Of a stretch of DNA of 64,000 nucleotides, positions 20,578-28,280 are shown in pieces. The stretch is taken from the NCBI RefSeq assembly GCF_000986785.1, contig NZ_LAYY01000100.1, positions 52,376-116,375 on the forward strand, read 5' to 3'. Source of the DNA: Mesobacillus campisalis. GTDB taxonomy: Bacteria > Bacillota > Bacilli > Bacillales > Cytobacillaceae. The number at the start of each line of letters is the position of its first letter. Position 1 is the first letter of the stretch. Under the pieces are notes generated by a model. It had not been told where the DNA came from and searched no databases. It was given only the letters and a program-made list of their open reading frames with translations. A program made the translations under genes and the position numbers.

Positions 20578-20788
20578 ACTAATCCCTCCTGACTCTTATC
20601 TCCTTCCCTTTTTACATGCTGGTCACTCCCCGAAATCCTCCATTATTCCCCGGAAAATATCGTCTTTCGACAGCAAAGGGTGTGACAGGCACGCCACATT
20701 CCCCTACAATAAGACATATACATAATTTCCATTATTCGGAATACCTTTCGTTTAATAAGAGGAGGGGGAAGACATCAATAAAATATAC

Positions 20789-22054
20789 TTGTTAACTGGA
20801 ATCGCCGTTACGGTTCTTTTGCTGGCTTTTTCAGTCAGCTACTTCCTGATGCGGGATAGCGATGCCTACAAATATCATACAGGTCTCGGGAGCAGGCTAG
20901 CATTGTCGGCTGACGATCAAGCCCTGGCCTTTTCCTATTATAAAAATGGCAGCGAAGCGATTTATAGTGCCGATATGGATACAATGAAAAGTGAGCAAAT
21001 CACGTTTCCAAAGGAAGACCGCCACCGGCACCCTGCGTATTCAAGGGATGGCCGGAAGATTCTGTACGTTTCGGAGAACAAAGAGAGGATTCAGTCCCTC
21101 TTTGTGGCCAATAAGAACGGCAGCGCCCCAAAGATGCTGTCCGGTGATAGTCTACATGTAGCGGACGCGCTCTTTTCCGCGGACGGACAGAAGGTGTTCT
21201 TTGCTGCAATTGAAGGCGAAGAGTTTCTAAAAGCGGAAGGTGAAACAAAGGAAGGCCTTGATTTGTATTCGGTCGGCATTGATGGCCATGACCTGGAACA
21301 GCTGACAGACTCTGACCATTTTACGATGGAGAGCCTGGCTCTCTCCAGGGACGGCAGAGAAATCTACTTCAAGGATTTTACTGATGTATATGTCTACAAT
21401 ATAGAAGAAGGACGCAAACGAGGTTCTGAGCTAACATCACAGATGCCCGCTGAACCTTTTTATCTGACCTTTTCGCTGGATGGAGACAAGGCTGCCTACA
21501 CAGCGGTATCGCCGGAATCGGAGAATTCCTCGCTGTTTGAGTATGAGCTGTATGTTCGGAATCTTAGAAATGGCGAGTCCACCCGGCTGACCGATTTGAA
21601 AAGTTCTGTTGTCTCGCCCGTCTTTTACCATAATGAAGACAAGATTGTCTTTCTTCATGATCGAAACTGGCCGGCGAGCCCGGAGGAGTACCGGGTTCAT
21701 ACTGTGGCCCTAGACGGCGGCGATGTAGAGGAGCTTTCATTGGTTCTTCCCAAGGCAGATAGTTCAAACAGTCCGATGAAATTTCTCGACGCAGCGGTAA
21801 ACGGCGTGACCATCGGAGGGCTCTATACCCTGCTGCTGGTGCTGGCCATTTTGTACTTCCGGCCAGCGAAAACGTTCAGGCCTGTTCTGATCAGTCTGGC
21901 TTTGGGGATTCTCGGCATTATTGCAAGCTTTATCGTCGCAGCCACCGGCGACCCATGGGGCGGGATTGCTGTAGGCATGATTTCCGCCTATATCCTTGGA
22001 TGTACGGCAATCGCCTTCCTCTTTGCCCTAACACTGAAGATGCTTGTAAAATAA
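20789..22054 (+). CDS. TolB-like beta-propeller membrane protein
   Basis: About 421 residues. An N-terminal membrane anchor is followed by an extracytoplasmic PD40/TolB-type propeller (about 30-330; repeats such as HPAYSRDGRKILYVSENKE, DALFSADGQKVFFAA, SLALSRDGREIYFKD, FYLTFSLDGDKAAYTA). Three C-terminal membrane helices follow (about 335-355, 366-386, 395-418). The first accepted start is TTG at 20789, but the strong ribosome site (GGAGGGGG, 20761-20768) lies over 20 bases away. An in-frame ATC at 20774 (giving INKIYLLTG) has correct spacing, so the true start is probably this non-standard codon. Function unknown. Confidence 0.8.
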   Translation: MLTGIAVTVLLLAFSVSYFLMRDSDAYKYHTGLGSRLALSADDQALAFSYYKNGSEAIYSADMDTMKSEQITFPKEDRHRHPAYSRDGRKILYVSENKERIQSLFVANKNGSAPKMLSGDSLHVADALFSADGQKVFFAAIEGEEFLKAEGETKEGLDLYSVGIDGHDLEQLTDSDHFTMESLALSRDGREIYFKDFTDVYVYNIEEGRKRGSELTSQMPAEPFYLTFSLDGDKAAYTAVSPESENSSLFEYELYVRNLRNGESTRLTDLKSSVVSPVFYHNEDKIVFLHDRNWPASPEEYRVHTVALDGGDVEELSLVLPKADSSNSPMKFLDAAVNGVTIGGLYTLLLVLAILYFRPAKTFRPVLISLALGILGIIASFIVAATGDPWGGIAVGMISAYILGCTAIAFLFALTLKMLVK

Positions 22055-22117
22055 GCGGGCGGCGACACTTCGGCTGTCCCCGCTCTTATTATTTCAGGAA
22101 CATATCCGTTTTGTCTC

Positions 22118-22137
22118 TTAATCAAACGATTGATTAA
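22118..22137. promoter_or_regulatory. TetR-type operator-like palindrome (orphan)
   Basis: TTAATCAAACGATTGATTAA has near-perfect dyad symmetry around a central ACGA. An almost identical, fully palindromic copy lies at 33189-33208. Neither is next to a TetR gene. Confidence 0.5.
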
Positions 22138-22257
22138 ATTGGTCCGATTGCGATGGCCTGCAAACCGTCTCCTTCAGGGTAAAATCGGCGCCAAGACGTC
22201 CAAATTGTTTTTTACCTATAATAATAGAAAAGCAGACTCCGCAAATGAATGTCATAA

Positions 22258-22289
22258 ACAAAAGCAGCCTGCTCAGGCTGCTTTTGTTG
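22258..22289. terminator. Two-way terminator
   Basis: AAAAGCAGCCTG-CT-CAGGCTGCTTTT, nearly perfect stem with A and T runs, between the convergent propeller and BsuPI genes. Confidence 0.88.
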
Positions 22290-22293
22290 AATT

Positions 22294-22358
22294 GATGCAC
22301 GAGAACCTTCATTGTGCTTTACACTTTAATGAGGCACGAGAACCGTCCCCCTGCTCTA
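22294..22358. repeat. GAACCGTCCCC palindromic repeat, copy 1
   Basis: A degenerate left arm (GATGCACGAGAACCTTC) and a full arm (GAGGCACGAGAACCGTCCCC, 22331-22350) end at the stop codon of the BsuPI gene. Confidence 0.7.
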
Positions 22359-22820
22359 TTCCACGGTAAAATGTGTTGTGGTTTTGTATTTTGGGCCGTC
22401 TTGCGGGGTCATCCACGCTGACAGGAGGTACTGGCCTTTTTCGAGGTTGAGGTCGGTGAGGTCGATTTCGTAGGTGAGTGACTCTCCTTGCTTGATGGTC
22501 TCGGTGCCCAGTACCTGCAAAAAGCTGGCTACGCTTGAGAAAAGGAACAGCTCCTTTCCGTCTTTGGTCGATACCGAATAATCGAATCGCTGGGAACTGG
22601 TGAATTCAAGCGTCACTTCCTTTTCTGTCTGGTTCTTCACTTCATATTCAAACAAAAATGTGTCTTGCTCGGTCAAGCTGGCCTCTATTTCACCTGCCAC
22701 GATTCCCCCACTCCCCTTGCCGCTCGTTTCCTCAGCCGGCTCATTGGCCGGCACCTTGCCGCGTGTTCCGCAACCAACAAGCAAAATTCCCAACAGGAAC
22801 AGCATCCATGCTTTTTTCAT
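22356..22820 (-). CDS. BsuPI domain lipoprotein
   Basis: A 154-residue protein with a lipoprotein signal (LLGILLVGC, Cys about 17), an acidic linker and a beta-sandwich domain. The segments LFEYEVKNQTEKEVTLEFTSSQRFDYSVSTKDGKELFLFS and YEIDLTDLNLEKGQYLLSAWMTP match the BsuPI (intracellular proteinase inhibitor) domain. It is therefore lipid-anchored outside the cell. It lies next to two secreted subtilases, one transcribed toward it, so restraint of these proteases at the cell surface is a reasonable inference. No ribosome-site conflict. Confidence 0.82.
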   Translation of the reverse strand: MKKAWMLFLLGILLVGCGTRGKVPANEPAEETSGKGSGGIVAGEIEASLTEQDTFLFEYEVKNQTEKEVTLEFTSSQRFDYSVSTKDGKELFLFSSVASFLQVLGTETIKQGESLTYEIDLTDLNLEKGQYLLSAWMTPQDGPKYKTTTHFTVE

Positions 22821-22887
22821 TGTCCCGCCTCATTCCAAGTAAATTCACTTCTTATTATATATGTCGTGCGGGAAGTTTAAACGTTAC

Positions 22888-22911
22888 AGGGGGACGGTTC
22901 TCATGCCTCAA
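22888..22911. repeat. GAACCGTCCCC repeat, single arm, copy 2
   Basis: GGGGGACGGTTCTCATGCCTC between the BsuPI gene start and the subtilase terminator. Confidence 0.65.
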
Positions 22912-22939
22912 AATGGTTTTGGGGCAGCAGCCTGACAAG

Positions 22940-22974
22940 AAAAGCCATCTGAATTTAGCTCAGATGGCTTTATT
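22940..22974. terminator. Terminator of minus-strand subtilase
   Basis: AGCCATCTGA-ATTTAGC-TCAGATGGCT with T-rich flank, just after the stop at 22981. Confidence 0.85.
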
Positions 22975-22980
22975 CCTGAT

Positions 22981-24243
22981 TTATTTTACCCGCGGGAAAC
23001 CGAATCCTGAAGCATAGTCGTCGCCTGTTGCGGCTCCTGTGCCTCCTTTGATGTCATAAAGCTTGGAGCGGTTTTGCAGATCGCTTCTAAGCTGTGTATG
23101 GCTCATTGAAGGGTTGGAGGCCCAAATCTTGGCGGCGAGTCCGGAAACATGCGGCGTAGCCATGGACGTTCCGCTGATTGTATTGTAGGATCCATCAAAC
23201 CATGTGGATTCAATCGCACGGCCAGGGGCGGAAACTTCGACATCCCGTTCCTGGATCACATAGTCTCCAGCTGTGGCAGGGTTCCCCCTGGAAGAGAAGT
23301 CGGCCACTCGGTATGTTCCGTTTTGCTGCACATTCTCAAGGGCGGCGACGGCCACGGCATTTGTCAGGGCTCCCGGATAGCCGATCGTGTTCGCGTTCGG
23401 ACCGCTGTTTCCGGCTGCTGCCACAACAAGAACTTCCTTGCTGTAGGCGTAGTCAACCGCATTCGCGATGAGGGAATTCTTTGTACTGGAGCCAAGCGAC
23501 ATGGAAACAATCACTTTGGAGCCGGTTCTGCCTGCTTCATTGGCTGCATGCTCAATGGCGCCGGCGATATCATCCGAATAGCCTGAGCCCCTGTCATTCA
23601 AAACCTTGTAAGCCCAAAGGTCTGCCTGGGGAGCGACTCCGTATAGTCCAAGTCCGTCACTTCCGCCATGTGCCAGGACCGTCCCCGCCACATGGGTGCC
23701 GTGTCCGTTCTTGTCATCGCAGGAGCCATTGACCAAAGGCGAATTTCGCTGCGTGAAGTCTTTGCACTGTTCCGCACTGCCGGCCAAATCCCTGTGATTG
23801 ATATGGACGCCTGTATCCAGGACTGCTACTTTTACATTGTCACCGCCGGAAGGAGTTTGGATGGCGCTGTCATTATAGATGGCTTCGATTCCCCAAGGAG
23901 TCTGGTCGCTAGGAAGCGATGCAGCTCCCGCGCCTGGTTTTGCTGTTGCCTCAACCGGTGTTTCCAGGGTAACCTCCGGGACTTCTTCGATTTTAAGATT
24001 TTTATTTTTTAATAAGGCCTGGTATTGCTTTCCGTTTACTGTGGTTGTGAAGCCATCGCTGCCAAAGTCCCAGCGCACCCCGTAATCCTGTTTGGCTTGT
24101 GATTTGGCGGAACTTGGACCCTGTATCCATACCCGGTACGTTTCCTTGGCATCTGCTCCCTGTCCGAAAGCCCCCGATGCAAAAACTGATAACCCCATTG
24201 TCAGACTAAGTGCAGCAGCTCCAAGCAGTCGTTTTTTCTTCAT
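22981..24243 (-). CDS. Secreted subtilisin-like serine protease (S8) A
   Basis: A 420-residue preproenzyme. The signal peptide is about 1-28. A propeptide follows (about 35-95, with VRWDFGSDGFTTTVNGKQYQALL), then the S8 catalytic domain. The catalytic Asp is in VAVLDTGVHI, His in NGHGTHVAGT and Ser in SGTSMATPHVSG. The oxyanion Asn region is AAAGNSG. It is secreted and self-processed, degrading extracellular protein. It is divergently oriented to, and a clear paralog of, the protease at 24576, sharing most motifs and a C-terminus of the form ATGDDYASGFGFPRVK. Unlike the plus-strand copy it has no repeat immediately after the stop. Confidence 0.95.
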   Translation of the reverse strand: MKKKRLLGAAALSLTMGLSVFASGAFGQGADAKETYRVWIQGPSSAKSQAKQDYGVRWDFGSDGFTTTVNGKQYQALLKNKNLKIEEVPEVTLETPVEATAKPGAGAASLPSDQTPWGIEAIYNDSAIQTPSGGDNVKVAVLDTGVHINHRDLAGSAEQCKDFTQRNSPLVNGSCDDKNGHGTHVAGTVLAHGGSDGLGLYGVAPQADLWAYKVLNDRGSGYSDDIAGAIEHAANEAGRTGSKVIVSMSLGSSTKNSLIANAVDYAYSKEVLVVAAAGNSGPNANTIGYPGALTNAVAVAALENVQQNGTYRVADFSSRGNPATAGDYVIQERDVEVSAPGRAIESTWFDGSYNTISGTSMATPHVSGLAAKIWASNPSMSHTQLRSDLQNRSKLYDIKGGTGAATGDDYASGFGFPRVK

Positions 24244-24575
24244 TCAATCGCCCCTCTCAACCATTTAACATCAGCTTTTGTTTGCTGTGTTTTTATCGTA
24301 ATGTAAATATTCTAAACATTACAATCAATAACCTGCGTAGGCATGTTGGGAAATTTTTCAATAGGGAAATAGGGGAAATACCGCAACCAGGGGGAAATTT
24401 TAGGCAAAAACACCTTAATAGCGGCCCTTTTCGCTTTATTTTTATAAAAAGCAAGCTTGGTATTTTCCCAACTTCAACTTTTATAATTGTGTTTGAAATC
24501 TTGCTAGATTGTAAATAAACTGGATATTACAGCCAGACGAATGCTGTACATACCAAAATTGAGAGGAGAAACCAA
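24244..24575. other. Divergent promoter region between subtilase paralogs
   Basis: These 332 bases carry both promoters. GGGAAAT or GGGGAAAT occurs four times at 24348, 24364, 24373 and 24392, a local repeat without the strict 21-base period of the other arrays. TTGTTTGCTGTG near 24280 and AT-rich segments near 24300-24320 may be promoter parts. No gene. Confidence 0.5.
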
Positions 24576-25844
24576 ATGAAAAAGAGAACAAAGCTTGGAT
24601 CTGCCTTTGCTGCACTTTCCCTGGGCCTTTCCTTGTTTGCGGCCGGTGCCGGCGCACAGGCACCGGAAACAAACCAGTCCCTCCGTGTTGTGATTAAAGG
24701 GCCAAACGCGGAGATGGCGGATGCAAAGAGGAATTTTGGGGTCCGCTGGGATTTTGGCAGTGAAGGATTTACAACCAATGTGAGTGAAAAGCAGTACCAG
24801 GCATTATTGAAGAATAAAAATCTTAAGATTGATAGAGTACCTGAAGTAGAGCTGGACAGCAGGGAGAATCCAGCCAAGCAGGATGCCAGTGCAACAGCCA
24901 TCTCTTCCCTGCCGAGCGACAGGACGCCTTGGGGCATCGAGGCGATTTATAATGATGCCGGCATTACTGCGACATCCGGGGGCTCGGGAATCAAAATTGC
25001 GGTCCTGGACACTGGCGTTTATACCAATCACTATGACCTGAGAGGCCAGGGCGAGCAGTGCAAAGACTTCACGCAATCTTCTTCCCCGCTTGTGAACGGA
25101 TCGTGTACGGACCGAAACGGCCATGGCACGCATGTTGCCGGCTCTGCGCTGGCACACGGGGCGTCTGATGGGCTGGGAGTTTACGGAGTCGCGCCTCAGG
25201 CCAAGCTTTGGGCTTATAAAGTATTGACCGACAGCGGTTCCGGCTATTCCGATGATATTGCCGGCGCGATCCGCCATGCAGCGGACGAAGCCGTTCGAAC
25301 AGGTTCGAAGGTTGTCATTAACATGTCTCTCGGTTCAAGCGGCAAGGATTCAATGATCGCCAGCGCCGTTGACTACGCTTATAATCGGGGAACCCTTGTA
25401 GTGGCGGCAGCCGGCAACAGCGGATATGCAGACAATACAATTGGATACCCGGGCGCATTGACAAAAGCGGTCGCCGTGGCGGCGCTTGAAAACGTCCAGC
25501 AGAATGGCACCTACAGGGTAGCGAATTTCTCATCAAGAGGAAATTCCGCAACCGATAATGACTACATCATCCACGAGCGCGATGTTGAAATCTCGGCACC
25601 AGGAAGCAGCATCCTCTCCACCTGGTATGACGGAAACTACAATACCATCTCAGGAACGTCCATGGCGACTCCGCACGTAGCCGGCCTTGCCGCAAAGCTC
25701 TGGTCGTCCAACTCCTCCTGGAGCAACGCCCAGCTGCGCTCCGAGCTGCAGCGCAGGGCCAAACTCTATGACATCAATGGCGGATATGGCGCCGCAACAG
25801 GCGACGACCACGCCTCCGGATTTGGATTTGCAAGAGTGAGATAA
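24576..25844 (+). CDS. Secreted subtilisin-like serine protease (S8) B
   Basis: A 422-residue preproenzyme. The signal peptide ends AGAQA (about 28). A propeptide of about 70 residues (VRWDFGSEGFTTNVSEKQYQALL) precedes the catalytic domain with Asp (IAVLDTGVY, about 145), His (NGHGTHVAGS, about 185) and Ser (SGTSMATPHVAG, about 360). The Cys pair around EQCKDFTQ and NGSCTDRNG could form a disulfide and is shared with paralog A. GAGAGGAG precedes the ATG. The two genes look like an inverted duplication. Confidence 0.95.
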   Translation: MKKRTKLGSAFAALSLGLSLFAAGAGAQAPETNQSLRVVIKGPNAEMADAKRNFGVRWDFGSEGFTTNVSEKQYQALLKNKNLKIDRVPEVELDSRENPAKQDASATAISSLPSDRTPWGIEAIYNDAGITATSGGSGIKIAVLDTGVYTNHYDLRGQGEQCKDFTQSSSPLVNGSCTDRNGHGTHVAGSALAHGASDGLGVYGVAPQAKLWAYKVLTDSGSGYSDDIAGAIRHAADEAVRTGSKVVINMSLGSSGKDSMIASAVDYAYNRGTLVVAAAGNSGYADNTIGYPGALTKAVAVAALENVQQNGTYRVANFSSRGNSATDNDYIIHERDVEISAPGSSILSTWYDGNYNTISGTSMATPHVAGLAAKLWSSNSSWSNAQLRSELQRRAKLYDINGGYGAATGDDHASGFGFARVR

Positions 25845-25847
25845 TGT

Positions 25848-25877
25848 GAGGCATGGGGACGGTTCTCGTGCATCATC
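25848..25877. repeat. GAACCGTCCCC repeat, single arm, copy 3
   Basis: GAGGCATGGGGACGGTTCTC begins 4 bases after the stop of subtilase B. Confidence 0.75.
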
Positions 25878-25913
25878 AACGGCAGCAAGGAATCTCCCTG
25901 AATGCAGAAAACA

Positions 25914-25948
25914 AAAAAAGCTGGAAGCGAGCATGCTTCCGGCTTTCT
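25914..25948. terminator. Convergent terminator
   Basis: AAAGCTGGAAGC-GAGCAT-GCTTCCGGCTTTCTT between subtilase B and the convergent MFS gene. Confidence 0.8.
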
Positions 25949-25967
25949 TGTGTTCAAAATATATTTG

Positions 25968-27179
25968 TTATTTCGCTGCCTGGACCCTAAAGGAGGCTTT
26001 CCGGACCAATCCGTAATAGGACAGGAAAGCAAGCAGGCTTGCTGAGAATATCACGACCCCCATCGGGATGGCATTATATTCACCAGCGATGCCAACAAGC
26101 GGAGCCGTTAAAGACCCTAGTACAAACGGGAGAAGGCCTAAGAGGGCTGAGGCGCTTCCGGCGATATGCCCCTGTGTTTCCATCGCAAGCGAAAACGACG
26201 TTGTCGCAATTATTCCGATGGATGCCACTAAAAAGAAAATCGGAATGGCGACGGCAAGGAGCGGTGCTTTCAGCAAAAGCGCTAGGAGCAAAAGAGAGCC
26301 TGACAGATTGGAAATAACCAACCCTGCCTTCAGGAAGGTACGCTCCGGTATTATGCCTGCATATCGTCCTACCACCTGGCTGCCAATAATTAAAGCAATT
26401 CCATTCACTCCAAATAACAGGCTGAATTCCTGCGGAGATACTTTGTAAATATTTTGGTAGACGAAAGGAATTCCAGACACGTAGGCGAAAATGCCTGCGA
26501 TAATAAACCCCTGGGTAAGAGCGTAGCCCGTAAATTGCCGGTCTTTTAAAAGAGACCCGAAATTTTTCACTACCTGGAAGAAGTCACTAGGGACCCGGCT
26601 TTCTTCAGGCAGGGTTTCTTCGAGTTTGCTGGTAACAATTAAAAATAAGATCAAACCAATTCCAGCCAATACAATGAACACACTCGTCCAATTGGCAAAG
26701 GCAAGGACAGCGCCGCCGGCAATCGGGGCTACAATCGGACCGAGGTTGCCCACAAGCATCAGCAGCGCGAAAAACTTGGTCAATTCCCTCCCGCTGTAAA
26801 CATCGCGAACGACCGCCCTCGAAATAACAAGGCCGCCAGCGGCTGAAAACCCCTGTATAAAACGCGCGGCTATAAAAACATAGATATTGGGGGATAGCGC
26901 GCAAGCCAGGGACGCGATTAAATAGGCGATAAGAAAAATGAGCAATGGCTTTCGCCGGCCAAGTACATCGCTCATTGGCCCGATGACCAGCTGTCCAAGA
27001 CCAAGACCCAAAAGGCATGTCGTCAAGCTGATTTGCACCAGGGACGCATTCGTCCCGTAATCTTCCACAATCGTTGGGAATGACGGTAAATACATATCTA
27101 TTGTGAAAGGCCCCAAAAGCCCAAGTGAACCTAGCAATACAGCAAGCTGTAATCTTTTCGTACCTGTTAGTTTATTCAC
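25968..27179 (-). CDS. Bcr/CflA family MFS multidrug efflux transporter
   Basis: About 403 residues and 12 membrane segments. The loop 2-3 motif LVIGPMSDVLGRRKPLLI and the Bcr/CflA start LQLAVLLGSLGLLGPFTIDMYLPSFPTIVEDY identify a proton-driven drug:H+ antiporter of the DHA1 group. GGAAGGGC followed by ATG-TGA would give no protein; the overlapping GTG at 27179 starts the correct frame (VNKLTGTKRL). Substrates are unknown (bicyclomycin-, chloramphenicol- or sulfonamide-like compounds in studied members). Array B lies about 330 bases upstream of it. Confidence 0.92.
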   Translation of the reverse strand: MNKLTGTKRLQLAVLLGSLGLLGPFTIDMYLPSFPTIVEDYGTNASLVQISLTTCLLGLGLGQLVIGPMSDVLGRRKPLLIFLIAYLIASLACALSPNIYVFIAARFIQGFSAAGGLVISRAVVRDVYSGRELTKFFALLMLVGNLGPIVAPIAGGAVLAFANWTSVFIVLAGIGLILFLIVTSKLEETLPEESRVPSDFFQVVKNFGSLLKDRQFTGYALTQGFIIAGIFAYVSGIPFVYQNIYKVSPQEFSLLFGVNGIALIIGSQVVGRYAGIIPERTFLKAGLVISNLSGSLLLLALLLKAPLLAVAIPIFFLVASIGIIATTSFSLAMETQGHIAGSASALLGLLPFVLGSLTAPLVGIAGEYNAIPMGVVIFSASLLAFLSYYGLVRKASFRVQAAK

Positions 27180-27230
27180 ATGCCCTTCCGCCTCTCTAGT
27201 AATATACCTTCCTATTATACATAAGTTGTC

Positions 27231-27252
27231 AAGCATGGGAACGGTTCTTATG
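27231..27252. repeat. GAACCGTCCCC repeat, decayed arm, copy 4
   Basis: AAGCATGGGAACGGTTCTTA upstream of the MFS gene. Confidence 0.55.
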
Positions 27253-27509
27253 GATCGGTTCCGGCTCCAGCCTCTCGATCAAACGGTGTATATGTAACCA
27301 CTGGCCGTGTCTAGGGTTACATAATGTTGTCACAACTTGGTCATCAGTGTTTCGATAAACGATGTAATTGATTGATTTCCTGCGTTTTATGATGCATAAC
27401 CCGCCAGGATTGAAGAATAAATCGTGTTGCGTGATGCATAAACAGTAACAAAGTGGCAACATAGTGCATCCGTGTCACAACCTGGACACAGGTTTTTCAA
27501 ATAACAGGA

Positions 27510-27586
27510 ATAATTGATGCAATCCCCGAAATAATTGATGCAATAACCTCATTAATCGATGCAATCACGGCAATAATTGATGCAAT
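27510..27586. repeat. Four-unit 21-bp phased repeat array (B)
   Basis: ATAATTGATGCAAT or a close variant starts at 27510, 27531, 27552 and 27573, exactly 21 bases apart, with 7 variable bases between. Motif, period and left flank (GACACAGGTTTTTCAAATAA) are those of array A. Confidence 0.85.
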
Positions 27587-27653
27587 CAACCGCTTTTGCT
27601 GGAGGCACACACTCTTTTTACTGTATGCACTCACGGTTTTTTCAAACCAATAA

Positions 27654-27706
27654 TCAAAAAGCAGCCTGGCCAAGGGTTTCCACCCCCGGTTCAGGCTGCT
27701 CTTTTC
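27654..27706. terminator. Terminator of PfpI-like gene
   Basis: AAAAGCAGCCTG and CAGGCTGCTCTTTT enclose a GC-rich loop, directly after the minus-strand stop at 27707. Confidence 0.75.
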
Positions 27707-28231
27707 TTACTTTTTCTCCAAAACCGCTATAAATTCCCTCATATAATCAGGCAAATCAGGCGGGCGTCGGCTGGAAACGAGGTGGCCGTCGGTGACAACT
27801 GGTTCGTCAACCCATACCGAGCCTGCATTTTCCATGTCATCCTTGATTCCAGGAGTACTTGTTACTTTTTTACCCTGAAGAATCTTCGCCGAGATCAGCA
27901 CCCAGCCGGCATGGCAGATTTGGCCGATTGGCTTCTGAGCTGCATCCATTTCTTGCAGAAGCGAAAGCACTTCCGGGAAGCGGCGGATTTTATCGGGTGC
28001 CCAGCCTCCTGGAACGAGGATGGCATCATAGTCCTCCGCCTTGATGTCGCCGTAGGCAAAATCGGATTCTGCCGGCACGCCGTACTTTCCGATATAGGTT
28101 TCATTCGCTTTTTCTCCGGCAAGCTCGACAACCGCTCCTTCTTCCCGGAGCCTGTGGATTGGATACCATAGTTCCAGGTCCTCAAATTCATGATGAACGA
28201 GACTGATGATTTTCTTTCCTTTTAATCGCAA
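27707..28231 (-). CDS. DJ-1/PfpI family protein (YraA/YfkM-like)
   Basis: A 174-residue class I glutamine amidotransferase-like protein of the DJ-1/PfpI superfamily. The nucleophile elbow is IGQICHAGW with the Cys-His pair, and the conserved acidic residue lies in HHEFEDLELWYP. YAILVPGG-type GG loop (DAILVPGGWAPDKIRR) is present. Bacillus relatives YraA and YfkM are general stress proteins linked to repair of aldehyde- or glyoxal-damaged proteins; that role is inferred. It lies 49 bases downstream of phoD on the same strand with no terminator between, so some cotranscription is likely. Confidence 0.88.
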   Translation of the reverse strand: MRLKGKKIISLVHHEFEDLELWYPIHRLREEGAVVELAGEKANETYIGKYGVPAESDFAYGDIKAEDYDAILVPGGWAPDKIRRFPEVLSLLQEMDAAQKPIGQICHAGWVLISAKILQGKKVTSTPGIKDDMENAGSVWVDEPVVTDGHLVSSRRPPDLPDYMREFIAVLEKK

Positions 28232-28280
28232 GTCGCCATCTCCTTTCTATACCCTTTCTATTTAACCAGAAAAGAAGGAA

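Larger units (their letters stand above)
22055..22355. other. Intergenic region with orphan operator and terminator
   Basis: About 300 bases between convergent genes. It holds the dyad TTAATCAAACGATTGATTAA (22118-22137), a strong terminator (22258-22289) and a GAACCGTCCCC-family repeat (22294-22358). No gene. Confidence 0.65.
27180..27706. other. Intergenic region with repeat array B
   Basis: This 527-base stretch holds a decayed GAACCGTCCCC-family arm (27231-27252), GATGCATAA-rich sequence (27380-27470), the 31-base flank shared with array A (about 27474-27505), array B and the terminator of the PfpI gene. The open frames here show no coding features. Confidence 0.65.

Noticed and set aside
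24348..24400. Fourth 21-bp array between the two subtilases
   Set aside because: GGGAAAT copies are 16, 9 and 19 bases apart, so the period is not kept.
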